From NCBI GenBank assembly GCA_963665705.1, contig OY762448.1, positions 2,604,001 through 2,668,000 of the forward strand: a stretch of DNA of 64,000 nt, read 5' to 3'. This stretch comes from Saccharicrinis sp963665705 (GTDB lineage: Bacteria > Bacteroidota > Bacteroidia > Bacteroidales > Marinilabiliaceae). Positions 43,089 to 53,132 of this stretch are shown one piece after another; position 1 is the first letter of the stretch; each line of letters starts with the position of its first letter. The translations under genes were made by a program, and so were the position numbers. The notes beneath the pieces were generated by a model. That model was not told the origin of the DNA. It searched no databases and saw only the letters and a list, made by a program, of their open reading frames with translations.

Positions 43089-44642
43089 TTAGTAGTTTAT
43101 GGTATTGTATGGAATCCTGTCATCCCTGTTATTTCCTTCTGAATCATTATAATCCATTTCATATTTAGGTATAGGCAACGTCCATGCAGGATCACCCGGA
43201 TCGAGTCTGTAATAATCAAATCTCACCAATTCATAATCTGCAATAACTGATGAAACCGAATAAAGGGTTTTTGTTTCAGGATATGCCTCATTCACTTGAT
43301 ACCTTCTTAAATCGAACCAGCGGTGCCCTTCCATACACAACTCTTTTTTTCTTTCTTCCCTGATAAAGTGTACCAATTCAGCATTATCTAGTAATATGGG
43401 TTGAAAGGCACTGTTTTCAACTCTGTTTTTAAGCAAAGTATTCATTGCGTTTTGAGCACTTAAATTGTCTCCGGAACACGCATAAGCTTCAGCAAGGTTT
43501 AACCATGCTTCGGCAGTTCTAAGGGTAAAACAATCTGATATTTCACTGCTTTGCGCAATTAACTCATATGTTTGCTTATCGTATAAAACCACATTGGGAG
43601 CTTCTTCATTAATGTGGAAAAAACTACTCTTGCGTAAGTCACTATCACTAAAACTATTGTATAAATCATTTGCAACAACAAACTGTCCTACCTGTAAATA
43701 TAGCTCCCCCCATACTATGTTTTCATATATATTTTCAGCAATGATATTGCCACCCATGGTAAACATTATGCTTTCATTGTTTTTGCTAAAAAGTGGGGAT
43801 GTAAATGTATTTAGATCCACCATTTGCGGAGCTTCAGCGATGGCTTTTTGCGCCCATGAAATAGCATTGTTATAATCTTGCATATATAAATATACTCTAC
43901 TAAAGAAAAGACATGCACCTGCATAATTAATTCGGTATATTGATTTTTCTTCGTTATCTTTCAATGCCACTGTTGCTTCTGATAAATCTGAAACAATCTG
44001 TTGATAGACTTCTTTAACAGATGCCCGTGTAAATGAACCTATTTCGGCATAATCTGTAAGTTTTACCGGAACGCCTGGCTTTTGATCTGCATTAACCGGT
44101 TCATAAGCGTCGGCATAAAGATTAACTAACAGAAATAAATCGGCTGCCCTGCAGAAAAGAGCTTCACCTTTTATTCTTTTGGCTTGTAGTAATTCTTCGT
44201 CATCTTTGGGAGACAGTTCTGACAAACCGGATAGAACTACATTTGCAGAAACAATACTCTTGTATATTTTTTTCCAATCCTGGCCGTCATCATATACTTC
44301 GCTTCCATCTAGACCCAAAGTAACATCTCTTTGCCAGGTATAATAACCAAACAACCGCGTAGTTGTCCTTGGAGGAGTATTGATATTCTTAGATACATCA
44401 ATTAATTGCGTCACTTCACCACTCATAAAGTGAATGTATGGCATATATGTATCTGATATATCATTGCTAGCCGTACTTGTACCAGGCGAAAGATAAACAT
44501 CCCCTAATAATATCTCATCTAAATCATCGTAACCAGTAATGTATGACAGATCCTGAGAATTTTCTGTTAAAAAGTCATTACATGACGATAGTGCTATTCC
44601 TATAATTATTAATGATATAAATCGCATTGTATGTTTTTTCAT
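43089..44642 (-). CDS. SusD/RagB-family surface lipoprotein
   Basis: 517-residue ligand-binding lipoprotein. Start 44642 gives the lipobox LIIIGIALSSC (Cys21) and a 13-base gap to the SusC stop; the in-frame ATG at 44669 would overlap susC and spoil the signal. SusD features: DGQDWKKIYKSIVSANVVLSG near the N-terminus, AKRIKGEALFCRAADLFLLVNLYADAY (TPR region), LRTAEAWLNLAEAYACSGD and EERKKELCMEGHRWFDLRR at the C-terminal end, all typical. It caps the STN-containing SusC encoded upstream. Confidence 0.93.
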   Translation of the reverse strand: MKKHTMRFISLIIIGIALSSCNDFLTENSQDLSYITGYDDLDEILLGDVYLSPGTSTASNDISDTYMPYIHFMSGEVTQLIDVSKNINTPPRTTTRLFGYYTWQRDVTLGLDGSEVYDDGQDWKKIYKSIVSANVVLSGLSELSPKDDEELLQAKRIKGEALFCRAADLFLLVNLYADAYEPVNADQKPGVPVKLTDYAEIGSFTRASVKEVYQQIVSDLSEATVALKDNEEKSIYRINYAGACLFFSRVYLYMQDYNNAISWAQKAIAEAPQMVDLNTFTSPLFSKNNESIMFTMGGNIIAENIYENIVWGELYLQVGQFVVANDLYNSFSDSDLRKSSFFHINEEAPNVVLYDKQTYELIAQSSEISDCFTLRTAEAWLNLAEAYACSGDNLSAQNAMNTLLKNRVENSAFQPILLDNAELVHFIREERKKELCMEGHRWFDLRRYQVNEAYPETKTLYSVSSVIADYELVRFDYYRLDPGDPAWTLPIPKYEMDYNDSEGNNRDDRIPYNTINY

Positions 44643-44655
44643 AATTATACCCGTT

Positions 44656-47600
44656 TTATAAAGTAACATTTACGCCTAATGAAAATGTAGGACGTTGAGA
44701 TAATTGAATCTTATCAAATCCGCTTTGAGTAGGAGTTTGTCCTTTTAATTCCTTTGCTGAAATTGTAAATAAATTGCTTCCTGAAAGCGTTAATTCTGCC
44801 CTGGTAATATTCAACTTTTGTAATAATTTATCTGATAAACCATAACATAAACTCAGATAGGTACATTGTAAATAATCTGCACTCACAACCCGGATATCAG
44901 AGTAATTATATTGATCCCAACTATTTGCAGCTATTCTTTGATTCTCGCCCCTATACCAACCGCCAGTTGCCCAATGGTAATCGTATGGACTATTAGATGA
45001 GTAGTTTAACACAGCCGGAATATTTGTTTTCAATTCATCACCGGGGTTTCTCCATCTGTTCAGCAGATCCTTATTCAAATTATATTGAGGAGAATAATCA
45101 TTCCCGTTTGGATAGAATTTCAATAATCGGGTTTTGGCTCCCAGACTATAAGAAAAATTTGCATTTAACCTCCAGCTTTTATAACGCATTGATGTATTAA
45201 ACCCTCCGGTAACATTTGGATCCCGTCGTCCAGATTTCACTAACACCTTTGTATAGGTATCATATTTATTAAGATTGGCAATTGAAGCAACATCTCCATC
45301 ATCAAACAAAGGACCTCCATCCTCAGGGTTCAGTCCTGCGAATTTATAACTATAAAATGTACCTATAGATTCCCCCTCAATGATAGCTGTTCCATTTAAA
45401 AAGTCACCATACTCGTAGGTATCTATTCCAACTTCTGATTTCATCTTATTATTAATTTTTGTCATAGACCCGGAAAAAGTCCAGAAAAAATCTTTTTTAC
45501 GAATTGGAGTAAGAGTAAAATCAATTGTATATCCTTCGTTTAATATATCTCCCCCATTTACCATATACGAAGTGTATCCGTTAATTCCGGATATAGGTCG
45601 CTCAATAAAAGCATCTTTAGTATCCTTGTTAAAATAGGTCAATTCAAATTGCAATACATTATTCCATAAAGAGGAGTTCAGGCTGATGTTAAAAGAACTT
45701 GTTTTTTCCCATTTTAAATTTGGATCCGGGTAGGTATTAATACTGGATGTATACTCATTAAAATAAGAATCATAAGCACCTGCCTTAATAATTGTTTTGG
45801 GCGACAAACCCGTTAACATATTCCCTTGAAAGCCATAAGAGGTTTTCAACCTGAGATAATCAAAAGTAGACTGATTTTTTAACAATGACGCAAAATTATA
45901 CATAAACGAGGCAGACCATATAGGCAATATCCTGTTGTTACTTTGATCACCAAATTTATTCGAGTTATCTAACCTTGCATTGGCATTTATTGTATAGTAA
46001 TCTTTATAACTATAAGATGCAGAAGCATATTCGGACAATAAGTTGGTAAGATTATCAGTTACGGTTGGAATATTGGTTGACAACCACTGCGCATATTTTG
46101 TATATGTGGTCAAATCAATATCCGACACGTAGGACTTACCCCGCTCCTTCATATAACCACGAGTTGTTAATGAAAATCCATCATATTTTGAGGAATTGGC
46201 CTCCAATCCAATGGATGCATTAATATTATGCTGATTTTCTACACCAAAATATTTATTTATATCCCCCTGAATTCGTGCAGTGTAAGCATTATTGCGGGTA
46301 TAATTTTTTGTCAATTCACCTCCATACACTAATTCAGCTAAATCAGGCTGAATATCTTCAAGTGTTTTACTCCTTCTTAACTGAGCAGCATAATAAGTAT
46401 TTTCGCCCCACCAATCTTCAATTTCAGTGTTAGAAACACTCATAGATACTATGGTATATAGATTTAACCAATCACTCACTTTATAATTTAAATTTGCCCT
46501 GGAAGTGATGGATGAATTATTTTGATCAACGCCACTATTCTTTAATTCCTTCAGGATATTATAATCGTAGCCCTCACCACCTCCTGCTCCAAGTGTTTGA
46601 TTATAAAAATAGTACTCCCCTTTTTCATCATAGGCAGGAATCACACGACTGGTATTATATGCATAGTCAGTTGGAGCCAATGAAGACTGGTAATATTTAT
46701 GCTTACCAGTATTGGCAAGTATGTTTACTCCAACAGATAATTTGTTAAAATTATGTCGCAAATTAAGGGAAGCCGTATAACGTGATAAATCATCAGAATT
46801 ATTAACACCCTGATTTTCTGAATAACCAACTGAAGCTCTATAAATAGTATTCTCATCACCACCAGAAAAGCTTAACGAATGGTTTTGCGACCAGGCATCA
46901 CGCATCAATAAATCAAACCAATCGGTATTGTTAGTTTCTAATTTATATACTTCCTGTTCAAAAGTATCATAATCAATCTGATTGTTATATAACTGATAAG
47001 CAAGTTTTTCGTACCCATACAAACTATTTGAAGATGTAAACATATGATTATCCTGCATTAATTCCCTGGAAAACTGAACCCTTTCCTTGGAATTCATCAG
47101 ATTGATTGATTTATCCGTATATCTGGGCCTTACCCGAACCGAAGTGCTACCTGAATAATTCACCTCCATTTTTCCGGCTCTACCCTTTTTTGTTGTAATA
47201 ACAATAACCCCATTGGCAGCTCTTGAACCATAAAGAGCTGTTGCAGAAGCATCTTTCAGAACATCAATACGTTCAACATCCTGCGGGTTAATACCCGAAA
47301 TTGCATTTCCTATACGATTTATATAATCAGGGTCGTTTAATTCTGCCGGCGACACATCTACAGGATCAGACAAAACAACACCATCAACAACCCACAAAGG
47401 TTCTCTGTTACCCACCAATGTTGATACCCCACGCACTCTGATCTTAGGTGTTACTCCCATTTCTCCCGAATTAAAACTAACACTTAAGCCAGGTACTTTA
47501 CCTGACAACATCTGGTCTACACTAAGAGCCTCGGTTTGGATTATTTCAGACATATCTAACGAACTAACTGCACTAGTAAGTTGCTTTTTATCAATTACCT

Positions 47601-48189
47601 GATAACCTGTAACTACTACTTCCTGAGTAAGTTGCATATCCGATTTCATTTGAATTTCAAGGTCACTTCCTGTCCATTGAATATCCTGATCTTTCATACC
47701 TATAAATGAAATATGAAGGGCTGCTTCATGTTTTTCAAATCCTTTAGATAATGAAAAAGTTCCATCTGCCCCGCTTATTGCACCCACATTTGAGGCATTA
47801 ATAAGAATACTTGCTCCTGGAAGGGGAATGCCTTCATCATCAAGTATGATACCACGGATAACAGAAGATTTTGACTTCGGCCTGATAATCAAGGTATTTT
47901 GCTCAATTTCATAAGTCAAATTTGTTTGTTGCAAACAAAAGTCGATTATATCTCCAATCAATACGTTGTCAAAATCATAATTTTTTAAAGGGATACGATT
48001 AATGTCCTCGTTGCTATAAACGAAATTTATACTGATCTGCTTGTTTAATTCATTAAACAACTCAAGTGGCGTAACCCCCTTTAAATGAACCGACAATCGC
48101 TCTTGCGTCTGTGCTGACACTCTAAATATAAGGACGTAGGAGACCAGGAGCAATAATATTGCCCTTTTAAATAGTACAATCTTTGTCAT
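44656..48189 (-). CDS. SusC/RagA-family TonB-dependent receptor with N-terminal STN domain
   Basis: 1177-residue outer-membrane transporter. Signal peptide about 1-26 (ending RVSA), then an STN domain (about 30-100: LSVHLKGVTPLELFNELNKQ, TYEIEQNTLIIRP), which contacts a FecR-type anti-sigma factor; a carboxypeptidase-regulatory-like domain (about 108-190: GIILDDEGIPLPGASILI); the TonB-box region QEVVVTGYQ; the plug with LKDASATALYGSRAANGVIVI; and the barrel ending in TFSLGVNVTL. The STN domain plus the FecR and ECF sigma genes immediately upstream show that substrate binding is signalled to transcription of this locus. Confidence 0.94.
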   Translation of the reverse strand: MTKIVLFKRAILLLLVSYVLIFRVSAQTQERLSVHLKGVTPLELFNELNKQISINFVYSNEDINRIPLKNYDFDNVLIGDIIDFCLQQTNLTYEIEQNTLIIRPKSKSSVIRGIILDDEGIPLPGASILINASNVGAISGADGTFSLSKGFEKHEAALHISFIGMKDQDIQWTGSDLEIQMKSDMQLTQEVVVTGYQVIDKKQLTSAVSSLDMSEIIQTEALSVDQMLSGKVPGLSVSFNSGEMGVTPKIRVRGVSTLVGNREPLWVVDGVVLSDPVDVSPAELNDPDYINRIGNAISGINPQDVERIDVLKDASATALYGSRAANGVIVITTKKGRAGKMEVNYSGSTSVRVRPRYTDKSINLMNSKERVQFSRELMQDNHMFTSSNSLYGYEKLAYQLYNNQIDYDTFEQEVYKLETNNTDWFDLLMRDAWSQNHSLSFSGGDENTIYRASVGYSENQGVNNSDDLSRYTASLNLRHNFNKLSVGVNILANTGKHKYYQSSLAPTDYAYNTSRVIPAYDEKGEYYFYNQTLGAGGGEGYDYNILKELKNSGVDQNNSSITSRANLNYKVSDWLNLYTIVSMSVSNTEIEDWWGENTYYAAQLRRSKTLEDIQPDLAELVYGGELTKNYTRNNAYTARIQGDINKYFGVENQHNINASIGLEANSSKYDGFSLTTRGYMKERGKSYVSDIDLTTYTKYAQWLSTNIPTVTDNLTNLLSEYASASYSYKDYYTINANARLDNSNKFGDQSNNRILPIWSASFMYNFASLLKNQSTFDYLRLKTSYGFQGNMLTGLSPKTIIKAGAYDSYFNEYTSSINTYPDPNLKWEKTSSFNISLNSSLWNNVLQFELTYFNKDTKDAFIERPISGINGYTSYMVNGGDILNEGYTIDFTLTPIRKKDFFWTFSGSMTKINNKMKSEVGIDTYEYGDFLNGTAIIEGESIGTFYSYKFAGLNPEDGGPLFDDGDVASIANLNKYDTYTKVLVKSGRRDPNVTGGFNTSMRYKSWRLNANFSYSLGAKTRLLKFYPNGNDYSPQYNLNKDLLNRWRNPGDELKTNIPAVLNYSSNSPYDYHWATGGWYRGENQRIAANSWDQYNYSDIRVVSADYLQCTYLSLCYGLSDKLLQKLNITRAELTLSGSNLFTISAKELKGQTPTQSGFDKIQLSQRPTFSLGVNVTL

Positions 48190-48313
48190 TTTGTTTTTGT
48201 AAAAAGGTTTAGGAATTTTAACCAGCTTAACGTAAAATTTTAAAATTTAAAACGCTTATAAATAATAAAATCCACATGTTTTCCGGTTGTTAATACATTC
48301 CATTGATTAATAT

Positions 48314-49381
48314 TTAATGTATGTGCACAACATTTTCTTTGTAACTAAAGTCTACCTTCTCTACTTTTTCAATAATTGAAAGTAATTCCTTTAAGTTTTT
48401 CTTTCTGCTTACATTAATTGTAAACCTGATGTTTTTTAATTCTTGTTTATCAAATTTAATATTGACATCATATATTCTGGATAAACTTGTCATAATCTCC
48501 TCCAAGGATTTATCTGTATATATCAGATTCCCATTTTCAACAGCACTAACGGTTAACTTATTAAGATTATTTATGACAATTTCCCCTTGATCTGCAACTT
48601 CAGTTCGCATATTAGGCGTCATTAAAACCGTATTGTCTTTATTACTTACTTCAACTTTACCTCTAACTAAAGTAACTATAGTTTTAGCATTTTGCCCATA
48701 ATCCATTATCTTAAATTCGGTACCTAAAACCTTCACTTTTGATTGACTTGTTTTAACTACAAATGGTGAATTTTCATCGTGTGCAACTTTAAAATACCCC
48801 TCTCCATGAATAGTAACATATCTGTTATTTGCATTAAAATCTTTTGGTACTATTAATGATGATTCTGAATACAAATGAATAACAGTTCCTTCACTTAAAC
48901 GAACATCAATTTCACCACCTCTTGGCACATTAAGGTTTGTATATGTTGAATCCTGAACTTCCACATAAGATACATTCTTAACTTCTTTAAACTGTCCATC
49001 GTTCAACTCTATTACAGCCTTTGCTATTCCTGTTTGTATTGGCGGAATATCATAACTATGTCTATTTAACTGATAGATAAATAAACCGATTATAAAAATT
49101 GCTGCTATACTTGCTGCAGAATATATCCATCCAATCTTTCCTGACTTTATATTCGCACGTTTACTAAATCGTTCATAAGATTTACTTGCTTCATTTTCAT
49201 GATTACTTAATATTGTTTTTTCTAAAAAAGCCTCAGATTCAATTTTCTTTAAAAGACGCATATTTGCCTCTGATGCATTAATCCAAGCCTTAACTTCTGC
49301 AATTTCATCATTGCTAAGCGGCTGTTTTAATACATATTTTGTAAGCAAAACTTTTATATGATCTGATACTAAAAAACTCAT
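48314..49381 (-). CDS. FecR-family anti-sigma factor
   Basis: 355-residue inner-membrane regulator. The cytoplasmic N-terminus (1-84) would hold the ECF sigma factor; one membrane helix spans about 85-104 (WIYSAASIAAIFIIGLFIYQ). The periplasmic FecR domain follows (about 130-235: LNVPRGGEIDVRLSEGTVIHLY, GEGYFKVAHDENSPFVVKT, GTEFKIMDY), then the DUF4974 C-terminus (about 270-355: LIYTDKSLEEIMTSLSRIYDV). It receives the signal from the STN domain of the SusC encoded 124 bases downstream, and lies 147 bases after the sigma gene. Confidence 0.93.
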   Translation of the reverse strand: MSFLVSDHIKVLLTKYVLKQPLSNDEIAEVKAWINASEANMRLLKKIESEAFLEKTILSNHENEASKSYERFSKRANIKSGKIGWIYSAASIAAIFIIGLFIYQLNRHSYDIPPIQTGIAKAVIELNDGQFKEVKNVSYVEVQDSTYTNLNVPRGGEIDVRLSEGTVIHLYSESSLIVPKDFNANNRYVTIHGEGYFKVAHDENSPFVVKTSQSKVKVLGTEFKIMDYGQNAKTIVTLVRGKVEVSNKDNTVLMTPNMRTEVADQGEIVINNLNKLTVSAVENGNLIYTDKSLEEIMTSLSRIYDVNIKFDKQELKNIRFTINVSRKKNLKELLSIIEKVEKVDFSYKENVVHIH

Positions 49382-49427
49382 ATTATGTACGATTTTATAT
49401 ATATAACACTCAATTTCTAATGTGGGG

Positions 49428-49454
49428 TAATGAAAAAAGTAACTTTTTTCATTA
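49428..49454. repeat. Perfect 27-base palindrome between sigma and anti-sigma genes
   Basis: TAATGAAAAAAGT (49428-49440), a single central A, and ACTTTTTTCATTA (49442-49454): a 13-base-pair perfect inverted repeat. In RNA it is a slippery A/U-rich hairpin; in DNA it could be an operator. It lies in the 147-base gap between the ECF sigma and FecR genes. Confidence 0.6.
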
Positions 49455-49528
49455 AAATATATTTTTATTTAGGGAGGAAGCTTAAAATAACAACAAAAGG
49501 GGTACTACATCCACCTTTATTGACGGGA

Positions 49529-50062
49529 TTAACAAAAAAGAATTATGAATTCAAGCAGATGTTTTAAATTATCTTTCATATAATGATTGGCATTATTAAT
49601 GTGCTTTTTAACGGTATTGACAGAGATGTTTAAATCCTCAGCAATTTCCTTATATTTTTTACCATTCAATTTTTCAATATAAACTCTTTTTGCCGATTCT
49701 GAAAGTTGACTGAAAGTATGATTAATTAATGCGTAAACTTCAGCTTCTATCATTCGTTCACTAATATCTTCTTCTATTTCCTTAATTTGAACGTCTTTTA
49801 AAAATTCATTCTTCCTATTGGAATTTCTAATTTGATTTAGAGCTGCATTTCGTATTGATTGATATAAGTATGCCTTTAATTTATGTTTATTTTCAAATAC
49901 AGGTTTTTTATTCCATACTTTTAACCATACATCTTGAATTACATCTTCTGCTTCATTTTCTGAATTCAGTATTTTAAATGCAAAATACTTTAGTCCAGTA
50001 TATAATTCTGAATATAAGTGCTGATAATTACTTCTTTTCCCTAAGTCCAATCCAGTCTTCAT
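49529..50062 (-). CDS. ECF-type RNA polymerase sigma factor
   Basis: 177-residue ECF sigma-70 factor. Region 2 (about 15-80) contains LKYFAFKILNSENEAEDVIQDVWLKVWNKKP, the -10 recognition segment. Region 4 (about 115-170) has a helix-turn-helix in KKYKEIAEDLNISVNTVKKHINNA. This sigma class, paired with FecR, directs transcription of the following SusC/SusD operon in response to the imported substrate. It is the first gene of the 50.06-39.5 kb minus-strand locus. Confidence 0.93.
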   Translation of the reverse strand: MKTGLDLGKRSNYQHLYSELYTGLKYFAFKILNSENEAEDVIQDVWLKVWNKKPVFENKHKLKAYLYQSIRNAALNQIRNSNRKNEFLKDVQIKEIEEDISERMIEAEVYALINHTFSQLSESAKRVYIEKLNGKKYKEIAEDLNISVNTVKKHINNANHYMKDNLKHLLEFIILFC

Positions 50063-50258
50063 ACTATTCTACCAAAGTCATTTTATGATTACCCCTATTA
50101 TTAAATGGGGCTTAAACTCTATTTTTCATTATTAGTTTCAATAACAATAAAATTCAAGGGGTTAAAGTTTCAGAAAAAATAATAATTATACCAAATCATT
50201 CGCAAATCAAATTAGCTATCCCATCATAAATATTAATCACAATACTTTTATAAATAAA

Positions 50259-50293
50259 ACAAAAAGCACTCACAAAGAAATTATGAGTGCTTA
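50259..50293 (-). terminator. Terminator after the Rel-type gene
   Basis: AAGCACTCA (50264-50272) pairs with TGAGTGCTT (50284-50292); on the minus strand a T-rich tail follows. It is about 26 bases past the stop codon. Confidence 0.8.
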
Positions 50294-50318
50294 AATTATT
50301 ATTAATCTATTCAATTAC

Positions 50319-52544
50319 TTACGCTACGGAATCAATTCTGGAAACAGTATAAACTCCTTTTACATTTTTTATTTTTTTAATCATAAGATCTAACATATCT
50401 GTATCATTAACAAAAACAGTTACTGTACCTTCAAAACTACCTTCTTGAGAATCAATAGAAATAGAACGCATTTTCAAATGAAGATCTTTTGTAATCACCT
50501 GACTTATATTACTTACTATTCCAATATCATCTGTACCGGTAATCTTAAGAGTAGTCTGAAAATTACCAGACGCTCCTGTTGTCCACTGAGCATTTACAAT
50601 TCTATATCCAAATTTTGAAAGCATTTCTGGTGCGTTAGGACAAGATTTACGATGAATTTTAATCCCTCCCGAAACAGATACAAAACCAAATATCTCATCT
50701 CCAAAAATAGGATTACAACATTTTGCTAATGAGTACTCCACATTTTTAAGATTTTTATCTATCATTAAAACATCATCAGAGGAAGAAATATCATCATCCA
50801 TATTCGCTACAAAGTTTGTAGCACTTTTTTGTTGAGCGACCTCTGCAACATCTTTTTCAGATTCTTTTTTATCCAAACTTAAAATATATTCCTTAATGCT
50901 AGATACATCAATGTTTCCTATTGCAATTTCTCTATAAAAGTCATTAATACTTTTCATTTTAAAATGCTTAACCATTTGATGTACTAACTGGTCTGTCAGC
51001 TCAAGTTTCCAATTCTTAAGTCTTCTAACTAATGTTTCTCTACCAAATTCCGACTCTTTATAGGTTAAATCTTTTAAGGCCTGCTTTAATTTGGATTTAG
51101 CTCTTGATGTAACTACTACGTTCAGCCATTCATTTCGTGGCTCCTGAGTATTTGAAGTAACCACTTCAATATGATCACCATTTTTTAATACTTGTTTTAT
51201 AGAGGCATGTTTTCCATTAATTTTTGCTCCAATACATTTTTTACCAACTCCAGAATGAATATCAAAAGCAAAATCAAGAACCGTAGCTCCTTTTGGCAAT
51301 CGCTTTAAATCTCCTTTAGGAGTAAAAACAAATACTTCTTCATCATATAAATTAAGTTTAAAGTCGTCAATAAAGTCGATGGCATTTCTTTCAGGATTTT
51401 CAAGGACTTCACGAATGTTACCCAACCATTGGTCCATACCTTTTTCCCCTTTCCCTCCTTTATATTTCCAATGAGCTGCAAGACCTTTTTCTGCAACTTC
51501 ATTCATTCGATGCGTTCTGATTTGAACCTCAACCCATTTATTTTCAGGGCCAAGAACTGTTGTGTGTAACGACTCATAACCATTCGACTTAGGTATTGAA
51601 AGCCAATCTCTCAACCTGGATGGATTGGGTTGATATTTATCGGTTACAATAGAATATACTTTCCAACAATCCGCTTTTTCATTCTTCTCTTCACTATCTA
51701 AAATAACCCTAATTGCAAACAAATCATACACTTTTTCAAAAGGTGTATTTTGCTTTTTTATTTTATTGTGGATTGAATGAATGGTCTTTGTTCTTCCTTT
51801 AATATCAAATTTCAACCCAACTTCCTCTAATTCCTTTTTTAAAGGATCAATAAAATCATTAATATATTTATCTCTGGCTCTTTTAGTATCATTTAATTTT
51901 TGTGCTATATAATCATAAGTATCTCTCATAGTGTATTTCATCACCATGTCTTCCATCTCTGATTTAATAGTATATAGCCCTAACCTATGAGCCATTGGAG
52001 CATATAAATAACCAACTTCTGAAGCTATTTTTTGCTGACTCTCAGCATCATACAACTTAAGACTACGCATAGTCTCAAGCCTGTCAGCCAGGATAATTAA
52101 GATTACTCGAACATCCTTAGCAAACGAGAGAAGTAATTTTCTAAAGTTATCAGTTTCAATAGAAGTATCCTTATTATAAAGTTCCTTTACTTTAATTAAA
52201 CCACCTATAATCTCTTCAACATTTTTTCCAAAAATATCAGCAACCTCATTTATCACAACATCCTCATGTTGAATTACATCATAAAGTAAAGCACATATAA
52301 TGGATGTTCTACCCAACCCTATTTCAGATGCAACAATATTTGCAACTTCCAAGGAATGTATGGCTGATAATTTTCCAGATGGTCTTCTATATTCTTTTTT
52401 ACGTTCTAATGATATTTCAATTGCTTTACGTATCTCTGTAACATCTTCATTGGTTAATATATTCTTACTTGCTCTTAAAAGTTTTCTATAATTACTTTTA
52501 ATCTCTAACTGTTCAGTTTCACTGATAATAACTGGATTTTCCAT
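50319..52544 (-). CDS. RelA/SpoT-family (p)ppGpp synthetase with degraded hydrolase motif
   Basis: 741-residue long RSH protein that makes the stringent-response alarmone. Domain order is normal: HD domain (about 50-200), synthetase (about 235-365), TGS (about 400-460), helical/zinc-finger region (SLAKCCNPIFGDEIFG) and ACT (about 665-740). The synthetase motifs are kept: KGRTKTIHSIHNKIKK, YDLFAIRVIL, RDWLSIPKSNGYESLHTTV and WVEVQIRTHRMNEVAEKGLAAHWKYK. The hydrolase motif HDxxED reads YDVIQH (88-93), with ADRLETMRSL in place of ADRLHNMRT. Hydrolase activity is therefore probably lost, leaving a synthetase-type enzyme; a second RSH must supply hydrolysis. H63 of the HD domain is still present. 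Confidence 0.92.
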   Translation of the reverse strand: MENPVIISETEQLEIKSNYRKLLRASKNILTNEDVTEIRKAIEISLERKKEYRRPSGKLSAIHSLEVANIVASEIGLGRTSIICALLYDVIQHEDVVINEVADIFGKNVEEIIGGLIKVKELYNKDTSIETDNFRKLLLSFAKDVRVILIILADRLETMRSLKLYDAESQQKIASEVGYLYAPMAHRLGLYTIKSEMEDMVMKYTMRDTYDYIAQKLNDTKRARDKYINDFIDPLKKELEEVGLKFDIKGRTKTIHSIHNKIKKQNTPFEKVYDLFAIRVILDSEEKNEKADCWKVYSIVTDKYQPNPSRLRDWLSIPKSNGYESLHTTVLGPENKWVEVQIRTHRMNEVAEKGLAAHWKYKGGKGEKGMDQWLGNIREVLENPERNAIDFIDDFKLNLYDEEVFVFTPKGDLKRLPKGATVLDFAFDIHSGVGKKCIGAKINGKHASIKQVLKNGDHIEVVTSNTQEPRNEWLNVVVTSRAKSKLKQALKDLTYKESEFGRETLVRRLKNWKLELTDQLVHQMVKHFKMKSINDFYREIAIGNIDVSSIKEYILSLDKKESEKDVAEVAQQKSATNFVANMDDDISSSDDVLMIDKNLKNVEYSLAKCCNPIFGDEIFGFVSVSGGIKIHRKSCPNAPEMLSKFGYRIVNAQWTTGASGNFQTTLKITGTDDIGIVSNISQVITKDLHLKMRSISIDSQEGSFEGTVTVFVNDTDMLDLMIKKIKNVKGVYTVSRIDSVA

Positions 52545-52735
52545 AAAGTTGATATAAGATATAATAATCTTGTGAAAAAATCTTTTTTCTATCCTTAATC
52601 TTCAAAAATATATCACAAATACGTTTAAACAAAACATTCTGTCAAAACCTTTGAATTAAAAGTTGACTTTTATCTGGTTTTATGCTATATTAAATGTTGA
52701 TAATACATTGTTTAACAGCTTAAAAAATAGGAGTT

Positions 52736-53023
52736 ATGAAAAATAGTGGTCTGTTTTTAGGAGGAATGATTGCTGGAGCTTTAGTTGGTGCTGCAACTGC
52801 TTTATTATTTGCTCCACAAAAAGGTTCTGATACTCGTGATCAATTAAAACACAAGTTGAACGACCTTGAAAAAGAAATGAATACTACAAAAGAAAAACTT
52901 AAAGTTAAAGGTGGAGAACTTAAGGAAGAACTTAAAGAAAAAATTCACCAAATTGAACAAAAAATTGAAACACTTCTTGATGAGTACAAAAAAACTTTGG
53001 AACCAACCAGTAGTGCAAATTAG
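52736..53023 (+). CDS. YtxH-family small membrane protein
   Basis: 95-residue protein with one N-terminal glycine/alanine-rich membrane helix (FLGGMIAGALVGAATALLFAPQKG, the YtxH hallmark including the final APxxG) followed by a long charged coiled coil (about 35-88). Family members are stress or envelope related with unknown function. It has its own terminator and is followed by a DUF1469 protein and a small coiled-coil protein, a common neighbourhood for this family. Confidence 0.85.
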   Translation: MKNSGLFLGGMIAGALVGAATALLFAPQKGSDTRDQLKHKLNDLEKEMNTTKEKLKVKGGELKEELKEKIHQIEQKIETLLDEYKKTLEPTSSAN

Positions 53024-53048
53024 TAGAAAACTTGATTTTTTTATTTGT

Positions 53049-53101
53049 AGCCTGAAACTAATTTCTTACTTTAAAGAAAGATTAGGATCAGGCTTTTTTT
53101 T
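53049..53101 (+). terminator. Terminator after ytxH-like gene
   Basis: AGCCTGA (53049-53055) pairs with TCAGGCT (53087-53093), with an extra inner stem (TTTCTT/AAGAAA), followed by a run of eight or nine T. Confidence 0.8.
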
Positions 53102-53132
53102 ATCTCTTAAATTATATATTTATTTAATTATT

